Shown here one piece after another: positions 1-9,197 of a stretch of 64,000 nt of DNA. Positions within the stretch are counted from its first letter, which is position 1, and every line of letters begins with the position of its first letter. Made by a program: the position numbers and the translations under genes. The DNA is from Reticulitermes speratus. Lineage: Eukaryota; Arthropoda; Insecta; Blattodea; Rhinotermitidae. The notes beneath the pieces are model-generated. The model worked only from the letters and a program-made list of their open reading frames with translations. It was not told the origin of the DNA and made no database searches. The stretch spans positions 22,145,711-22,209,710 of the forward strand of contig JAJKFL010000012.1 in NCBI GenBank assembly GCA_021186555.1. The letters are read 5' to 3'.

Positions 1-715
1 ACCACGTATTGTTATTTTACACGTGCGTCCCGCGAACCAGCCCACAACACCGGCTGTGGTCCTTGTCATAAAATGATTAGACGCCCGTGCCTTACCTGAC
101 GCTGTGGACCGCTTTCTGTTCGCATGTCGAGTCTAAAATGCTGCATATTTAACTGAGCGAAAAATATTGCGCATGAACTTCGTAGAACAATATGAATCAC
201 TCACGGTAAATACAACTTTCTGTAAGTGTTGCCGTTTTAAAAGCAGTTAAACAAAAGGAAGCCAACCAGTCAGAATTCTTATGCTATGGATACGTTGCCT
301 AAATTGCATATTTTAACATAAACTTTTAACCGATTGAAAAACTTAATGACTTACAAATTTTGCTTTTCAACGAAGCAATGCGCCCATTACTGATTGCCTT
401 ATGTATTGACTGTTTATTTATAAACACTCTTCTACTTGAAATTATTATCATTTGACCTTTTGTTTTGTATGGAAATGAAACTTGGTCTATAGTGGTATTT
501 GAAGAAAGGACACTGAAGTTTTGACAAAATATGTTTATGTCATCAGACTATACCAAATTCTTTGGCCTTATGTCGCATATATTTACATTACAATTGTCTC
601 CTACATTTTTCAATCGTCATGACACTCCTGAGGATTTAGGGTGCTTTGATTAAGTAAAAAGTGTTTTTAAACTCTGCATTATTTCACGACATAAAAGTGG
701 CCTATTTTTAAATAG
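1..715. other. AT-rich intergenic DNA
   Basis: No gene, repeat family or long open frame is recognised here. The sequence is AT-rich and all frames are short. Confidence 0.6.
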
Positions 716-894
716 ATTGAGGGTGTTGCTTAAAATCTTCTGGGTTATTACCCGGCGTCATTTTTTGGTACATGACCAACATCCCGAGACGTTGGTCATG
801 CACCAAAAAATGACGCCGGGTAATAACGCAGAAGATTTTAAGCAACATTACGACCACGGCGGAAGCCTTCAATTACATGTAAATTGAGGGTGTT
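716..894. repeat. Fold-back doublet with 12-bp flanking direct repeats
   Basis: Two 56-bp arms (725-780 and 791-846) are inverted copies with only two mismatches, separated by 10 bases. The direct repeat ATTGAGGGTGTT lies at 716-727 and 883-894 and looks like a target-site duplication. The inserted segment is therefore the palindrome plus a one-sided tail of 36 nt at 847-882. The right arm begins near CCGAGACGTTGG, close to the CCGAAACGTTGG seen in other hammerhead-like repeats of this window, and contains ATGACGCCGGGT, a variant of the ATGACGCCGTGT motif of family E. The class is inferred; arms and flanking repeats are seen directly. Confidence 0.8.
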
Positions 895-900
895 TGAGAA

Positions 901-1190
901 AGCGGTTCTAAGGGAAGTACTTGGTACTAGAAGAAGAAAGTGCCGGGAGGCTGTATAAAATGGCATATTGTGGAGTTTCGTTATTTGTAATCTTCACCAA
1001 ATCAAGAAGTATGAGATGGGCTTAAGCTGTAGCATGCATGAAAGAGGTAAGCAGTGAATAGAAAATTGTGGTCGAAAGGCGTGAGGGAAAGAATCCACTG
1101 ACAGACTTACACAGGTGGGAGGAAAATAGCGTGCGTATTAGAAGAAATGATTTTGAGTATGTTGATTATGCATTTATTTTTCGATACGCA
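901..1190 (+). mobile_element. LINE ORF2 C-terminal tail, decayed
   Basis: Translation gives VLREVLGTRRRKCREA, then an IKKYEMG / RWA segment, then REGKNPLTDLHRWEENSVRI and NDFEYVDY. In order, these match the tail common in insect non-LTR retrotransposons: VLRKIFG, IKSRRMRWAGHVARM, GKRPLGRPRRRWEDNI, then a D-x-x-D-W block. The pieces lie in different frames with stops, so this is a dead 3' fragment. No reverse transcriptase core is present, as expected of a 5'-truncated insertion. It directly follows the fold-back insertion. The family resemblance is from memory. Confidence 0.65.
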
Positions 1191-1950
1191 CTTCTGGCGG
1201 TCCTTTTGATCACAGTAATGAACCTACTTCTTAATTGGCTGAGCGACTGTGAATTTTCAGGGACTCTGCTTAATGGGGTTAGTTTCAAGCCCAAAATCAT
1301 GTAACGGTGTAACAAAAGAGTTCATTGCATTAGGTAAGTGGTAAAAGACGCCCCTTTCTGTTAGGCAACAGGTTTATTATGCGCGCATTTCTTAGTGTGA
1401 AAGGACAACCCTCCATTCAGTACTCACCCCTTTTTGTCAACCCTTTCTATTCGGCCCACCCCCCGCCTACTGTAACTAAATAACAATAATAGGAATGACA
1501 GAGCGGAATGCACAGGAAGGGTCAAAGGGTTGCGCTGATCCGGGTAATAGTCCTGCAACAGCGGGGACACTAAACAGGCGTAAACAACGGCAGCAAGTGC
1601 ACTTGTCGTTCCTAGGCATCAGGAGTTAAAGTGGCATAAGTATGCAGTCCAGCAGCAGGGTCATTGTGCTGCGCTTTGCAGGCTGAAGGCGGAGATGTCA
1701 CTGAGTAACGACACTTGCACTGGCCTCACAGCTGTGACAGCATGGCTTACAGAGTGACAGTTCAACTTATTATTATTATTGTTATTATTATTCGCTTTTA
1801 TAAATTTACATGCTGACTCAAAAGTATCGTGACAAATTACAAAGTCAGCATTAATGCAAAAGTAACACACAGGACAAATAAAAATAATGAAAGGCAAGAC
1901 AAAAAATGCAATACAATTCAATTAGCCAACAAATCAAAGATAAAAATGAG
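1191..1950. other. Intergenic DNA with a TTA microsatellite
   Basis: Nothing gene-like is seen. A short (TTA)n-like run lies at about 1770-1795. Confidence 0.55.
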
Positions 1951-2451
1951 AAAAATTGTCAGTAGTAGTAGTTAGTAGTAGTAGTTAGTAGTAGTAGTAG
2001 TATGTGAGTAGTAGTGTTTGTGCGCAGTTCGTAACTGTGTACATAGTTTTATGTAAGTAGTCGGTAGTTATAAGGACGATATGCAGCATACTAGATAGCA
2101 TATATATGGTATTTGTAGTATCAGTAAGAGTATCGTAGCAACAGCAGTAAGTCAATGGTTATGTACAACGTAGACGATATGCAGGGATATAGTCACATAT
2201 TCAATCGGTATTACAACGTACGTATATCGCAGTAAGTATAAGTATATAAATCGGTATATTAAGACAGAGATAATCGCATGAACACACATAACTCGGTAAG
2301 TATAAAGACGATATGCAGCAGTATAGTAGTAGTAGCAATATACTCGGTATTAAAGTACGTAGTATAGCAGCAATCAGACAATCAATGGTATTACTAACGT
2401 AGATATCGCAGAATCAACACATAACTCGGTATTTACAACGACGATATCGCA
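1951..2451. repeat. Degenerate tandem-repeat flank of the 42-bp satellite
   Basis: A (TAG)n-like run is followed by drifting copies of the satellite pieces, such as ACGATATGCAGCA and TCGGTATTA, at irregular spacing. They become steadily more like the uniform array that starts near 2452. This looks like the decayed edge of an older array. Confidence 0.7.
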
Positions 2452-3095
2452 GCAACACACACATCAATCGGTATTACAACGACGATATCGCAGCAACACA
2501 CACATCAACTCGGTATTACAACGACGATATCGCAGCAACACACACATCAACTCGGTATTACAACGACGATATCGCAGCAACACACACATCAACTCGGTAT
2601 TACAACGACGATATCGCAGCAACACACACATCAACTCGGTATTACAACGACGATATCGCAGCAACACACACATCAACTCGGTATTACAACGACGATATCG
2701 CAGCAACACACACATCAACTCGGTATTACAACGACGATATCGCAGCAACACACACATCAACTCGGTATTACAACGACGATATCGCAGCAACACACACATC
2801 AACTCGGTATTACAACGACGATATCGCAGCAACACACACATCAACTCGGTATTACAACGACGATATCGCAGCAACACACACATCAACTCGGTATTACAAC
2901 GACGATATCGCAGCAACACACACATCAACTCGGAATTACAACGACGATATCGCAGCAACACACACATCAACTCGGTATTACAACGACGATATCGCAGCAA
3001 CACACACATCAACTCGGTATTACAACGACGATATCGCAGCAACACACACATCAACTCGGTATTACAACGACGATATCGCAGCAACACACACATCA
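2452..3095. repeat. 42-bp satellite array, 15 near-identical units
   Basis: A 42-bp unit starting ATCGCAGCAACACACACATC and continuing with AACTCGGTATTACAACGACG repeats head to tail. The minus strand reads open through 2464-3246 only because 42 is a multiple of three: it encodes a 14-residue block (core LMCVLLRYRRCN) fifteen times. I see only single-base variants, for example CTCGGAATT near 2930. The unit contains the palindrome CGATATCG. The uniformity implies recent expansion or homogenisation. It is not a credible gene. Confidence 0.95.
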
Positions 3096-3239
3096 ACGCC
3101 GTGCAACATACTGCAGTCGAAACATGAGCACGTCTACATATGTGTTTCCGAATTGTGGGCAGCGTATGGATATGGAGAGCATCAAACTTCTGATAGACCT
3201 TAGTCTGCGGATCTCTTTTGAATGTGTTATTTAATGAGG

Positions 3240-3560
3240 CTGTCACTGAGTAGCCCGTATAGCATCGGTGATGAATTAAGGCACGAATGTATAAATATGG
3301 CGCATTTGTAGAATGATACTGATTAGCCTATATAGCGTGGATGATGAATTAATGAATGAGTGACGATGAATAAATGAGCATCGAGCGGTGGTGGAATGAT
3401 GCTGACAGGGGAAACAGAAGTACTCCAATAAAAACGTGTCCCACTGCTACTTTTTCTACCACAAATCCCACATGGACTGACTTCGGATTAAACCCGTGCA
3501 TCCAGGGTGAGAGGCCCGGAATTGACCGGAGCTTTAGCACGGCCATGGCACTCTCGTACT
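3240..3560 (-). mobile_element. SINE family D, degraded copy
   Basis: On the minus strand this resembles the 34905 copy: a T-arm-like head ending in the reverse complement of CACAAATCCCACATGGACTG, followed by a body with GTCAGCATCATTCCACC. Three drifting copies of GATGATGAAT-like sequence on the far side suggest internal tandem growth of the 3' part. It is diverged and has no clear target duplication. Confidence 0.6.
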
Positions 3561-3699
3561 GTTTAATTACTGCAGTTTGTTTGTGTCACAGTAAATGGTG
3601 AGCCATATTTGGTGAGTGACATCCTCCTTCATAATATGTGGCCCCGCGTAGTCCAAATTTCTAAATTTTATAACAGGTGAATTTATCTCTTTCTTAACC

Positions 3700-3811
3700 A
3701 AACACCATGATATGTAGGCGTACGGATGGAGCTGAAGTATAGCGCCATTTATTTCTAATCTTGGCCCCAGATTGAGGTGGTAGTCAGCTTCACACCCCAA
3801 TAGGTTTACCA

Positions 3812-3851
<40 letters not shown>

Positions 3852-3925
3852 TAGCCAAGTACCCATCAAATAGAGGATGACTGAGTCCCAGACCCAGTGT
3901 GGACGCTTCGGAGCTCTCACACATT
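3700..3925 (-). mobile_element. SINE family B copy split by an A/AT microsatellite
   Basis: The minus strand carries the family B body: the reverse complement of TGGAGCTGAAGTATAGCGCC, then GTGGTAGTCAGCTTCACACC, then CCCAGACCCAGTGTGGACGC. Between 3810 and 3853 a poly-A run followed by (TA)n separates the two halves. The tRNA-like head is missing. The call rests on order and spacing matching the intact copy at 50105-50385. Confidence 0.65.
3811..3853. repeat. Poly-A plus (TA)n microsatellite
   Basis: About 19 A residues are followed directly by roughly twelve TA units, sitting inside a SINE body. Confidence 0.95.
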
Positions 3926-4162
3926 ATATAGCACAAATCCACCTTATGCTAGTAAGTACAGGGCAAGGAGGCGAATTTTTGGTCCATCATTTTCTGATAT
4001 TCTGATTTCTGATTTTCTGACACATGTCATTGCACATTCCGCCTAAACCTTGGTAATGAAATTCCATACTACATTGTGTCATATCCCAGGATAACAGTGT
4101 GAATTTCAGCCATCATAAAAACTTTGAATCTCATTTTGATTTCTTCGTTTTTCTGGGATATT

Positions 4163-4291
4163 GGGTCGCGTTACTGAGCGTTTAATGCCCGAAGTTTCGG
4201 GACAGCGTAATGTTTCCATTTTCAAGAGTCGTGAAGATGGAACTACCACGCTGTTCCGAAAGTCGGGCACCATCACCCAGTGACGCGGCCC
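4163..4291. repeat. Family G fold-back with hammerhead-like arms
   Basis: The ends are inverted copies: GGGTCGCGTTACTG at 4163 and CAGTGACGCGGCCC ending at 4291. The right arm reads TGAAGA, then a 5-bp stem GGAAC (4239-4243) / GTTCC (4253-4257), then GAAA (4258-4261). That is the hammerhead layout CUGANGA, stem II, GAAA, with one core base changed (G for C before TGAAGA). The left arm carries the same motif on the minus strand in weaker form. A related copy lies at 17880-17988. The ribozyme relationship is inference from the motif. Confidence 0.6.
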
Positions 4292-4447
4292 AAATCGTGT
4301 AAGAACGGACAGCTCAACTGCACCGCTGCGAAAGCATAAACCTTGCTTTGCTTTCTTAACTAAACTCCTTGCAGGTGTTCGAAGTCAGTAGCAGTTCGAA
4401 ACGTGTTAATTCCGCTGTATGATTATTAATATATTTCCCTTGTGCTA

Positions 4448-4728
4448 GGACCGAGACCGCTCAGTCTGTGCAGTGGATAAGCTGGCGGCTGAAAAATTGG
4501 TTTCGATTTCAGACAGGTGCAGAAGTATTTCTCCTCACAGTACCAAGACCGGTTGCAGCAACCACCCACAATCAGCCACTAGGTGTCAAGCTAAAGCGGC
4601 CGGAACGTGAAGTTAACTGCTCACCTTCATTTAGTGCGAAGGTCAAGTGTATGAATCTGTACCACCACCGTGCCTGCACTTACGGTGTAGTGCTTACTTA
4701 AGTACAAGGGCAAATTTACCTTGCCATT
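4448..4728 (+). mobile_element. SINE family B copy
   Basis: The tRNA-like head contains GACCGCTCAGTCTGTGCAGT (box A region) and GGTTTCGATTTC (box B region). The body GCTAAAGCGGCCGGAACGTG and a tail ending CAAGGGCAAATTTACCTT follow, in the order of the best copy at 50105-50385. It is diverged by many substitutions and its flanks show no clear duplication. Confidence 0.75.
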
Positions 4729-5224
4729 TGCTGCTGCCATGTTCATCAGTTGTAAACATGAAAGAAAATGAAAGAGTAAGTAGACTAGGCAGTTCAGGTT
4801 AAACACAGAGTGTCCTACATGTTATGTGCATCTCATACACACGGGAATGTTCTGCCTTGTAACATAACCTGGGTAGTGCTAGGTAAGTAGTGCTCTGATT
4901 ATGCAACTCGAAATTTAACAAGAGAGGTAATGTACGTAGCATATAACGGAACATTGAGGCGCATTCGCGAAACCATTGTTGCTTGAAAAAACAATAACTG
5001 TTACATATTCTGAGTGTGTGTCTGTAGCCTTAATTATCCAGCATGCAAAGCGCTTGCGCCATGTTACACGTATATTGTCATCTGTGGCCTGTCTGGCTCT
5101 ACATTTTTCCACAATATCTCATAAACAACACGATTTTCGGAAAAAAAGTTATTGAACATAAAATTGTGATTTGATTTTCTTTACACCGTTTGTCTGAAAC
5201 ATTTCTCATTCTTAGAAGAATTCA
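4729..5224. other. Intergenic DNA with a small family F piece
   Basis: Mostly unassigned. At about 4955-4985, GGCGCATTCGCGAAACCATT resembles the reverse complement of the family F end, so a small minus-strand fragment may lie here. Confidence 0.45.
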
Positions 5225-5450
5225 GCGAGATATTAACATAAATGTACATTGTCCGTTATTCTTGTCAGAATTTGATAAAACTTGAATTTTTTCGACAGAT
5301 TTTCCAAAAATGCTCAAATATCAAATTTCATTAAAATCCGTCCAGTGGGAGCCGAGTTGTTCCATGCGGACGGACAGACAGACAGACAGACATGACGAAG
5401 GTAATAGTCGCGTTTCGCAATTTTGCGAACACGATTAAAAAGCGCTAAGA
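5225..5450 (+). repeat. Dispersed family F copy
   Basis: This shares with 47215, 61065 and 61307 the order GTCCGTTATTCTTGTC, a block like CAAATTTCATTAAAATCCGT, CCAGTGGGAGCCG, a (GACA)n tract, GACGAAGGTAATAG, and TTCGCAATTTTGCGAACACG. The last part can form a hairpin. No coding capacity is seen. The ending resembles 3' regions of some insect non-LTR elements, but I cannot assign a class. Confidence 0.7.
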
Positions 5451-6665
5451 GAAGAGAGCAATTGGATTCGAAACACAACCGGTTGAAACGCAATCCAAAT
5501 TATGAAACTTGATTTCGTTTAGACATTGCCATCCTCTTCAATAAAGTCATCGTTTGTAAGAGATTCCTTACGAAAATTCCGTGTTTTTCTTTTTTCTCTT
5601 ACAAGATGTTGATATAGAAGTTGCTTCGAACTTAATTTTCTTTATTTCGGAATGGCTAGCAGAAAAATTTCATTTGCGAGAGGAGCGAGATTCAAATATT
5701 GGCCGGGAGACCAGCTACTCTGACTAAAATACTTCACGGATTATTTCAGCCACTTTAGGAAAATGGAGTATAATGCCTCAAATTAAGCCACGACTACTCC
5801 CTTCTAGATCCTTTGTAATGCATTATCTGGTACCCCTGCTACCACTGAACACTGTACACCCTGAGCTACTGACGGCGTCTTTAAATAAGCTATATAAATA
5901 TTTTGGGTTCCACATTTGTTGACTGGAGTTGATCTGTTCTTTAACGTACTTTTCAACGTAACTCAACTACCTGAAAGAATATTTCATTTTGGCTTATGCC
6001 GGTTTTCTTATGAATGTTTGTTAACGCGGGAAGAAAGGGTTCAGTGGACTACAGTTCCAGCCGATGAATGTGGACGTGACAACGTAAACAGAATAAGGGG
6101 TTAACACGACCATTCTTCCTGAGGCCAATGTGCATATAGAATATAATACAAACCGTGTGAAAATAACATAAAAATTACAAATTCCCTTTCACAATGATGT
6201 AAGACGAAAATTGACAAAGGAAGGGTGGCTTATGTCACAGGCAAATTTGGTGAGTGATAAATGGTGTGTTGCACGAAAATTAATAAGAGCCCTTCCCGGA
6301 CTTGAAACCAAATTATTGCATTCAGTAGCATTGAACATTTTAAATATCAATTAGGCCCAATGTAACCTATTAAATTAATATATGATCAGAACAAAATAAA
6401 AAAGTCTTAGGACGTGTAACTGTGTCGTTGGCAGAGTGTCAGAATAGCGGTTACTGCTGCTTATCAGTAGTTGGGCGTGTTTAAAAAATGAAAATCGGCG
6501 ACAGCCGTGCACGATTCTCATGTCGATATCCCGGAGTTTTTCTTGACAGACTTCACCTTTGAAGAGAAAAGTGCTTATCGTAGGGGGATTCTAAGGGCTT
6601 CCCTTTAGATGTAGCTACAGAACTTGTGGAAGTCGAGAAAAAGCTCAAAGTCGCGTCATTCTTTT
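5451..6665. other. Intergenic DNA
   Basis: No gene or recognised repeat. The longest open frame (5916-6104, plus) has no recognisable motif. Confidence 0.5.
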
Positions 6666-6895
6666 CTCATGTCCGTACTGCTATGCCCGAATATCCGTAC
6701 TGCTATCTGTGTGTCCGTATTGCTATATCTGTACGTCCGTACTGCTATTTTTGTATGTCCGTATGTCTGTAAAGGTCCGCATTGATGTATCTGTATGTCT
6801 GTACTATCTGTATGTCCGTACTGCTATATCTGTAAGTCCGTACTGCTGTATCTGTATGTCCGTACTGCTATACAAGTATCTGTAAGTCCGTACTG
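6666..6895. repeat. Minisatellite, unit about 22-24 bp
   Basis: Imperfect tandem copies of CTATATCTGTATGTCCGTAC run with unit lengths that vary. The minus-strand open frame here (repeated TYRYLYSS-like residues) is a product of the repeat. Confidence 0.85.
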
Positions 6896-7387
6896 CTCTT
6901 TCTTCAAGCATGTACGTCCTTATCTGAAAGTCTACACAACACAGTGAGTCCGGATTGCTATATCTGCAAGTCCCTTTTGACTTGGATCCACCAAGAACTA
7001 ACTCAGCCAAGCAACTACCTTGCGGGTTGGACGAATTGTGTAGGGCCATGGCGTCCAGCGCTGCTGTGGGGTACACACATCGGAGGATGGGTTAGGCATA
7101 CATTTTACTCTGGGTACATCGCCCTCACAGTAACTCTGACAATTCATCCTATCTATCCTCAAGATTAGTAGTGCATGGAGCCTAACACCCAATCCCCCTC
7201 ACTTCGCCATGTGAAGATGCTTACTGTTTGTTTTCAAAGGACGTAATTTCTATAAACGATTAGGTAAAATTCCTGCCGTGAATCGAAGTTTGGTCTCCGT
7301 CCCTGGCGAGCCACACACTTTATTGTTTACTTTTACCAAAATATGTTAAGTACTCAATTTTGCTTTTACATTGGCTGTAATAACAAA

Positions 7388-7640
7388 AAGGTATCTCAGG
7401 CAGTATAGTGATTAGAGTACGCCGTTGAAGACCGTGAATCGTGTTTCGATTCGCAGAAGAAGAAAATATTTTTCTCTACTACCTCCTCTGCAAAGAATAT
7501 CGGGATCCCTGTCCACGAGTGTAAAACAGCGGAAGCGTGAAGCTGACTACTTGTCTTTATTTAATGCTCTAATGTAATAAAGAATAAGGCTGTCCTCCCA
7601 TATGTCTTCGTGGCGAATGTGAAGTTGAATCTACCCCTGT
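7388..7640 (+). mobile_element. SINE family B copy
   Basis: The head has GTATCTCAGGCAGTATAGTG and GTGTTTCGATTCGCAG at box A and box B spacing. GTAAAACAGCGGAAGCGTGA and GCTGACTACTTGTC follow as in other family B bodies. It ends near CATATGTCTTCGTGGCG. It is strongly diverged. Confidence 0.7.
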
Positions 7641-7669
7641 GCTTATTAAACACCACGCCAATGTAGGCA

Positions 7670-7910
7670 TGTGGGGTGTAAAGGAGTAGCTCCACGTATT
7701 CTTAATTTCGGTACTCTGTGGGGGTGAATGGTCCGATTCACAGTTCAAAAGGCTCTTGGTAAATATTTGAAATCCCCGATTCGGTCTGATTGCGTTGGTA
7801 GGTTGTCTGTGGGCAGATCATTAAGGCATATAGAAGAATGGAGTTATAGCGTCTCTCGTTCTTAATGTCGGCACTAGCTGTAAGTACGGACTCGGTGGAG
7901 AATAGAGTAA
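7670..7910 (-). mobile_element. Two SINE family B 3' fragments
   Basis: At 7670-7790 and again at 7820-7910 the minus strand carries the 3' half of family B, recognised by AGTAGCTCCACGTATTCTTA and by GGAGTTATAGCGTCTCTCG. They lie the same way round within 150 bp, so this may be a local duplication or two insertions. Confidence 0.5.
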
Positions 7911-8389
7911 TCGCTTACCCTTTCCGGGAGAAGAACCCCAAGTCCTTGTTCAACCAGCCCAAGGTCTAGTAATGATGCATAATTTATGAAGTATAATGAC
8001 AACCTTGCTTTACTTTTTACCTTCATTACGTTAGCATCTGAAATGCATGTATTTGTCACGTTGTGTCTGAACAGTGCTGCATGTACACTAGTCGCCCTTA
8101 TCTCTCCTCCGATAGCAGTTCCTTTTAATGAAATTTGCTTATAACTACTTAGGTTCTGCCTAAGACAAACACAGAAATAGACAGATAGTACACACAGACA
8201 AACTGAATACATATACACAGTATTGAACAATGAAGCAATCAGAAGAAACCTGTTAACTCATTGTGGAGCAAATTTCAGTCCTTTCCCTCTCCAAGGAGCA
8301 AAATCCTTCTTGAGAATCTAAGTTTCCTTGGCTAGTCAAGAAATTCCCTGCATTTTATGGAACACGAAAGTATATTGCCATGAATATTT
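7911..8389. other. Intergenic DNA
   Basis: Nothing recognised. The 118-residue minus frame at 7874-8230 has no motif and overlaps a SINE fragment at its start. Confidence 0.45.
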
Positions 8390-8545
8390 AACCCTTTAAA
8401 GAGAAAACGTGACTCAGTCCGTACCGCGCAGTAAACACTCTCCACCTTTGTTATACACAACCAATCTTTTAATGTTGTATAAGGCAAAAGTCGCTGTTTT
8501 TTCTGAGATCCATACACAACACATACGTGCAATGTGAGCATCGTG
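8390..8545 (-). repeat. Dispersed family H copy
   Basis: The minus strand reads CAATGTGAGCATCG-side sequence, then ACAGCGACTTTTGCCTTATA, ACAACATTAA, and a stretch ending CGCGGTACGGACTGAGTCAC. The block CAGCG-(CTTTT/GTTATT)-GCC-(TTAT/CTAA)-ACA-CATTAA recurs at 31285-31380. A conceptual translation (YTTLKDWLCITKVESVYCAVRTES) resembles a sequence I remember as widespread among insect repeats. The class is unknown. Confidence 0.5.
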
Positions 8546-8569
8546 TAGAATTGCTGAATGTTAAACCTG

Positions 8570-8750
8570 GCGGTACGTAAAGTAATCTCTAGACTTTAAA
8601 AGGTTAAGTGTTCTCGGATGTGACGCTCTGTCGTTGGACGAGTAGTTCCCGAAGTTTTTGAAGGATCGTAGTGCTTTCGACTTCTTCAGCGTCAAGAAGT
8701 CCAAGAATGGTAGTCACTTGAATCTTCATCAGCACCGCTGTGTGAACCTT
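8570..8750. repeat. Family E fold-back copy, hammerhead-like
   Basis: It starts with GGATGTGACGCTCTGTC, holds CCCGAAGTTTTTGAAGG, whose reverse complement leads from CTGAAGA to the family core, and ends in TCATCAGCACCGCTGTG, the reverse complement of the family edge CAGCGGTGCTGA. It abuts the LINE tail on its right. It is diverged. Confidence 0.5.
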
Positions 8751-9197
8751 ACACCTCGCGTTCATTACCGTGCTCAAAAGAACCGGTCTCTTGTCCGTAT
8801 TCTGAGCTACACTGACCCAGTCCACAATATCCCATTCAGTTTATTTAAGATCCATTTAATATTATTCTCCCTTCTATGCGTAAGTCTTCATATTATCTCT
8901 TTTCTTCATTTTCACCCAACAAAAGCCTTCAGGCATTTTCTTCTCCCCATACATTTCACATGCTCCGCCCATCTCATCCTCCTTTATACGGCCAGCCGAG
9001 TAATATTTGGCGAGGAATATAAGCTACGAAGTTCCTCATTACACAATTCTCGCCATTCTTCTGTTACTTTCTCCCTCTCAGACCTATATCACGACCCTAT
9101 TCTCGAACACCCTTCGCCTATAGTTTGCCATAATGTAATATACCAAGTTTCACACCCATACAAAACAACTGGAAAAATTATCCCTGTGTTACCCTTT
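8751..9197 (-). mobile_element. LINE ORF2 C-terminal tail, decayed
   Basis: On the minus strand the translation runs LPVVLYGCETWYITLWQTIGEG, then TEEWRELCNEELRSLYSSPN, then RRMRWAEHVKCMGRRK, and near the end TEWDIVDWVSVAQNTDKRPVLLSTVMN (shown here as the reading order; each block sits in its own frame). This is the tail of a non-LTR ORF2 after the reverse transcriptase. Several stops and frame changes separate the blocks, so it is dead. The plus-strand frame 8658-9200 is a shadow. Same family as 901-1190, by shared block order. Confidence 0.8.

Noticed and set aside
2452-3095. CRISPR-like array
   Set aside because: There are no unique spacers; the whole 42-bp unit repeats, and the setting is eukaryotic.
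2464-3246. 260-residue open frame on the minus strand
   Set aside because: It is the 42-bp satellite read in a frame that stays open because the unit is a multiple of three. No non-repeat domain is present.
6804-7076. 90-residue frame with repeated tyrosines
   Set aside because: It is produced by the 22-24 bp minisatellite.
6990-7200. Possible SINE B relic around GCGGGTTGGACGA
   Set aside because: Only short matches to head and tail occur, without the body between them.
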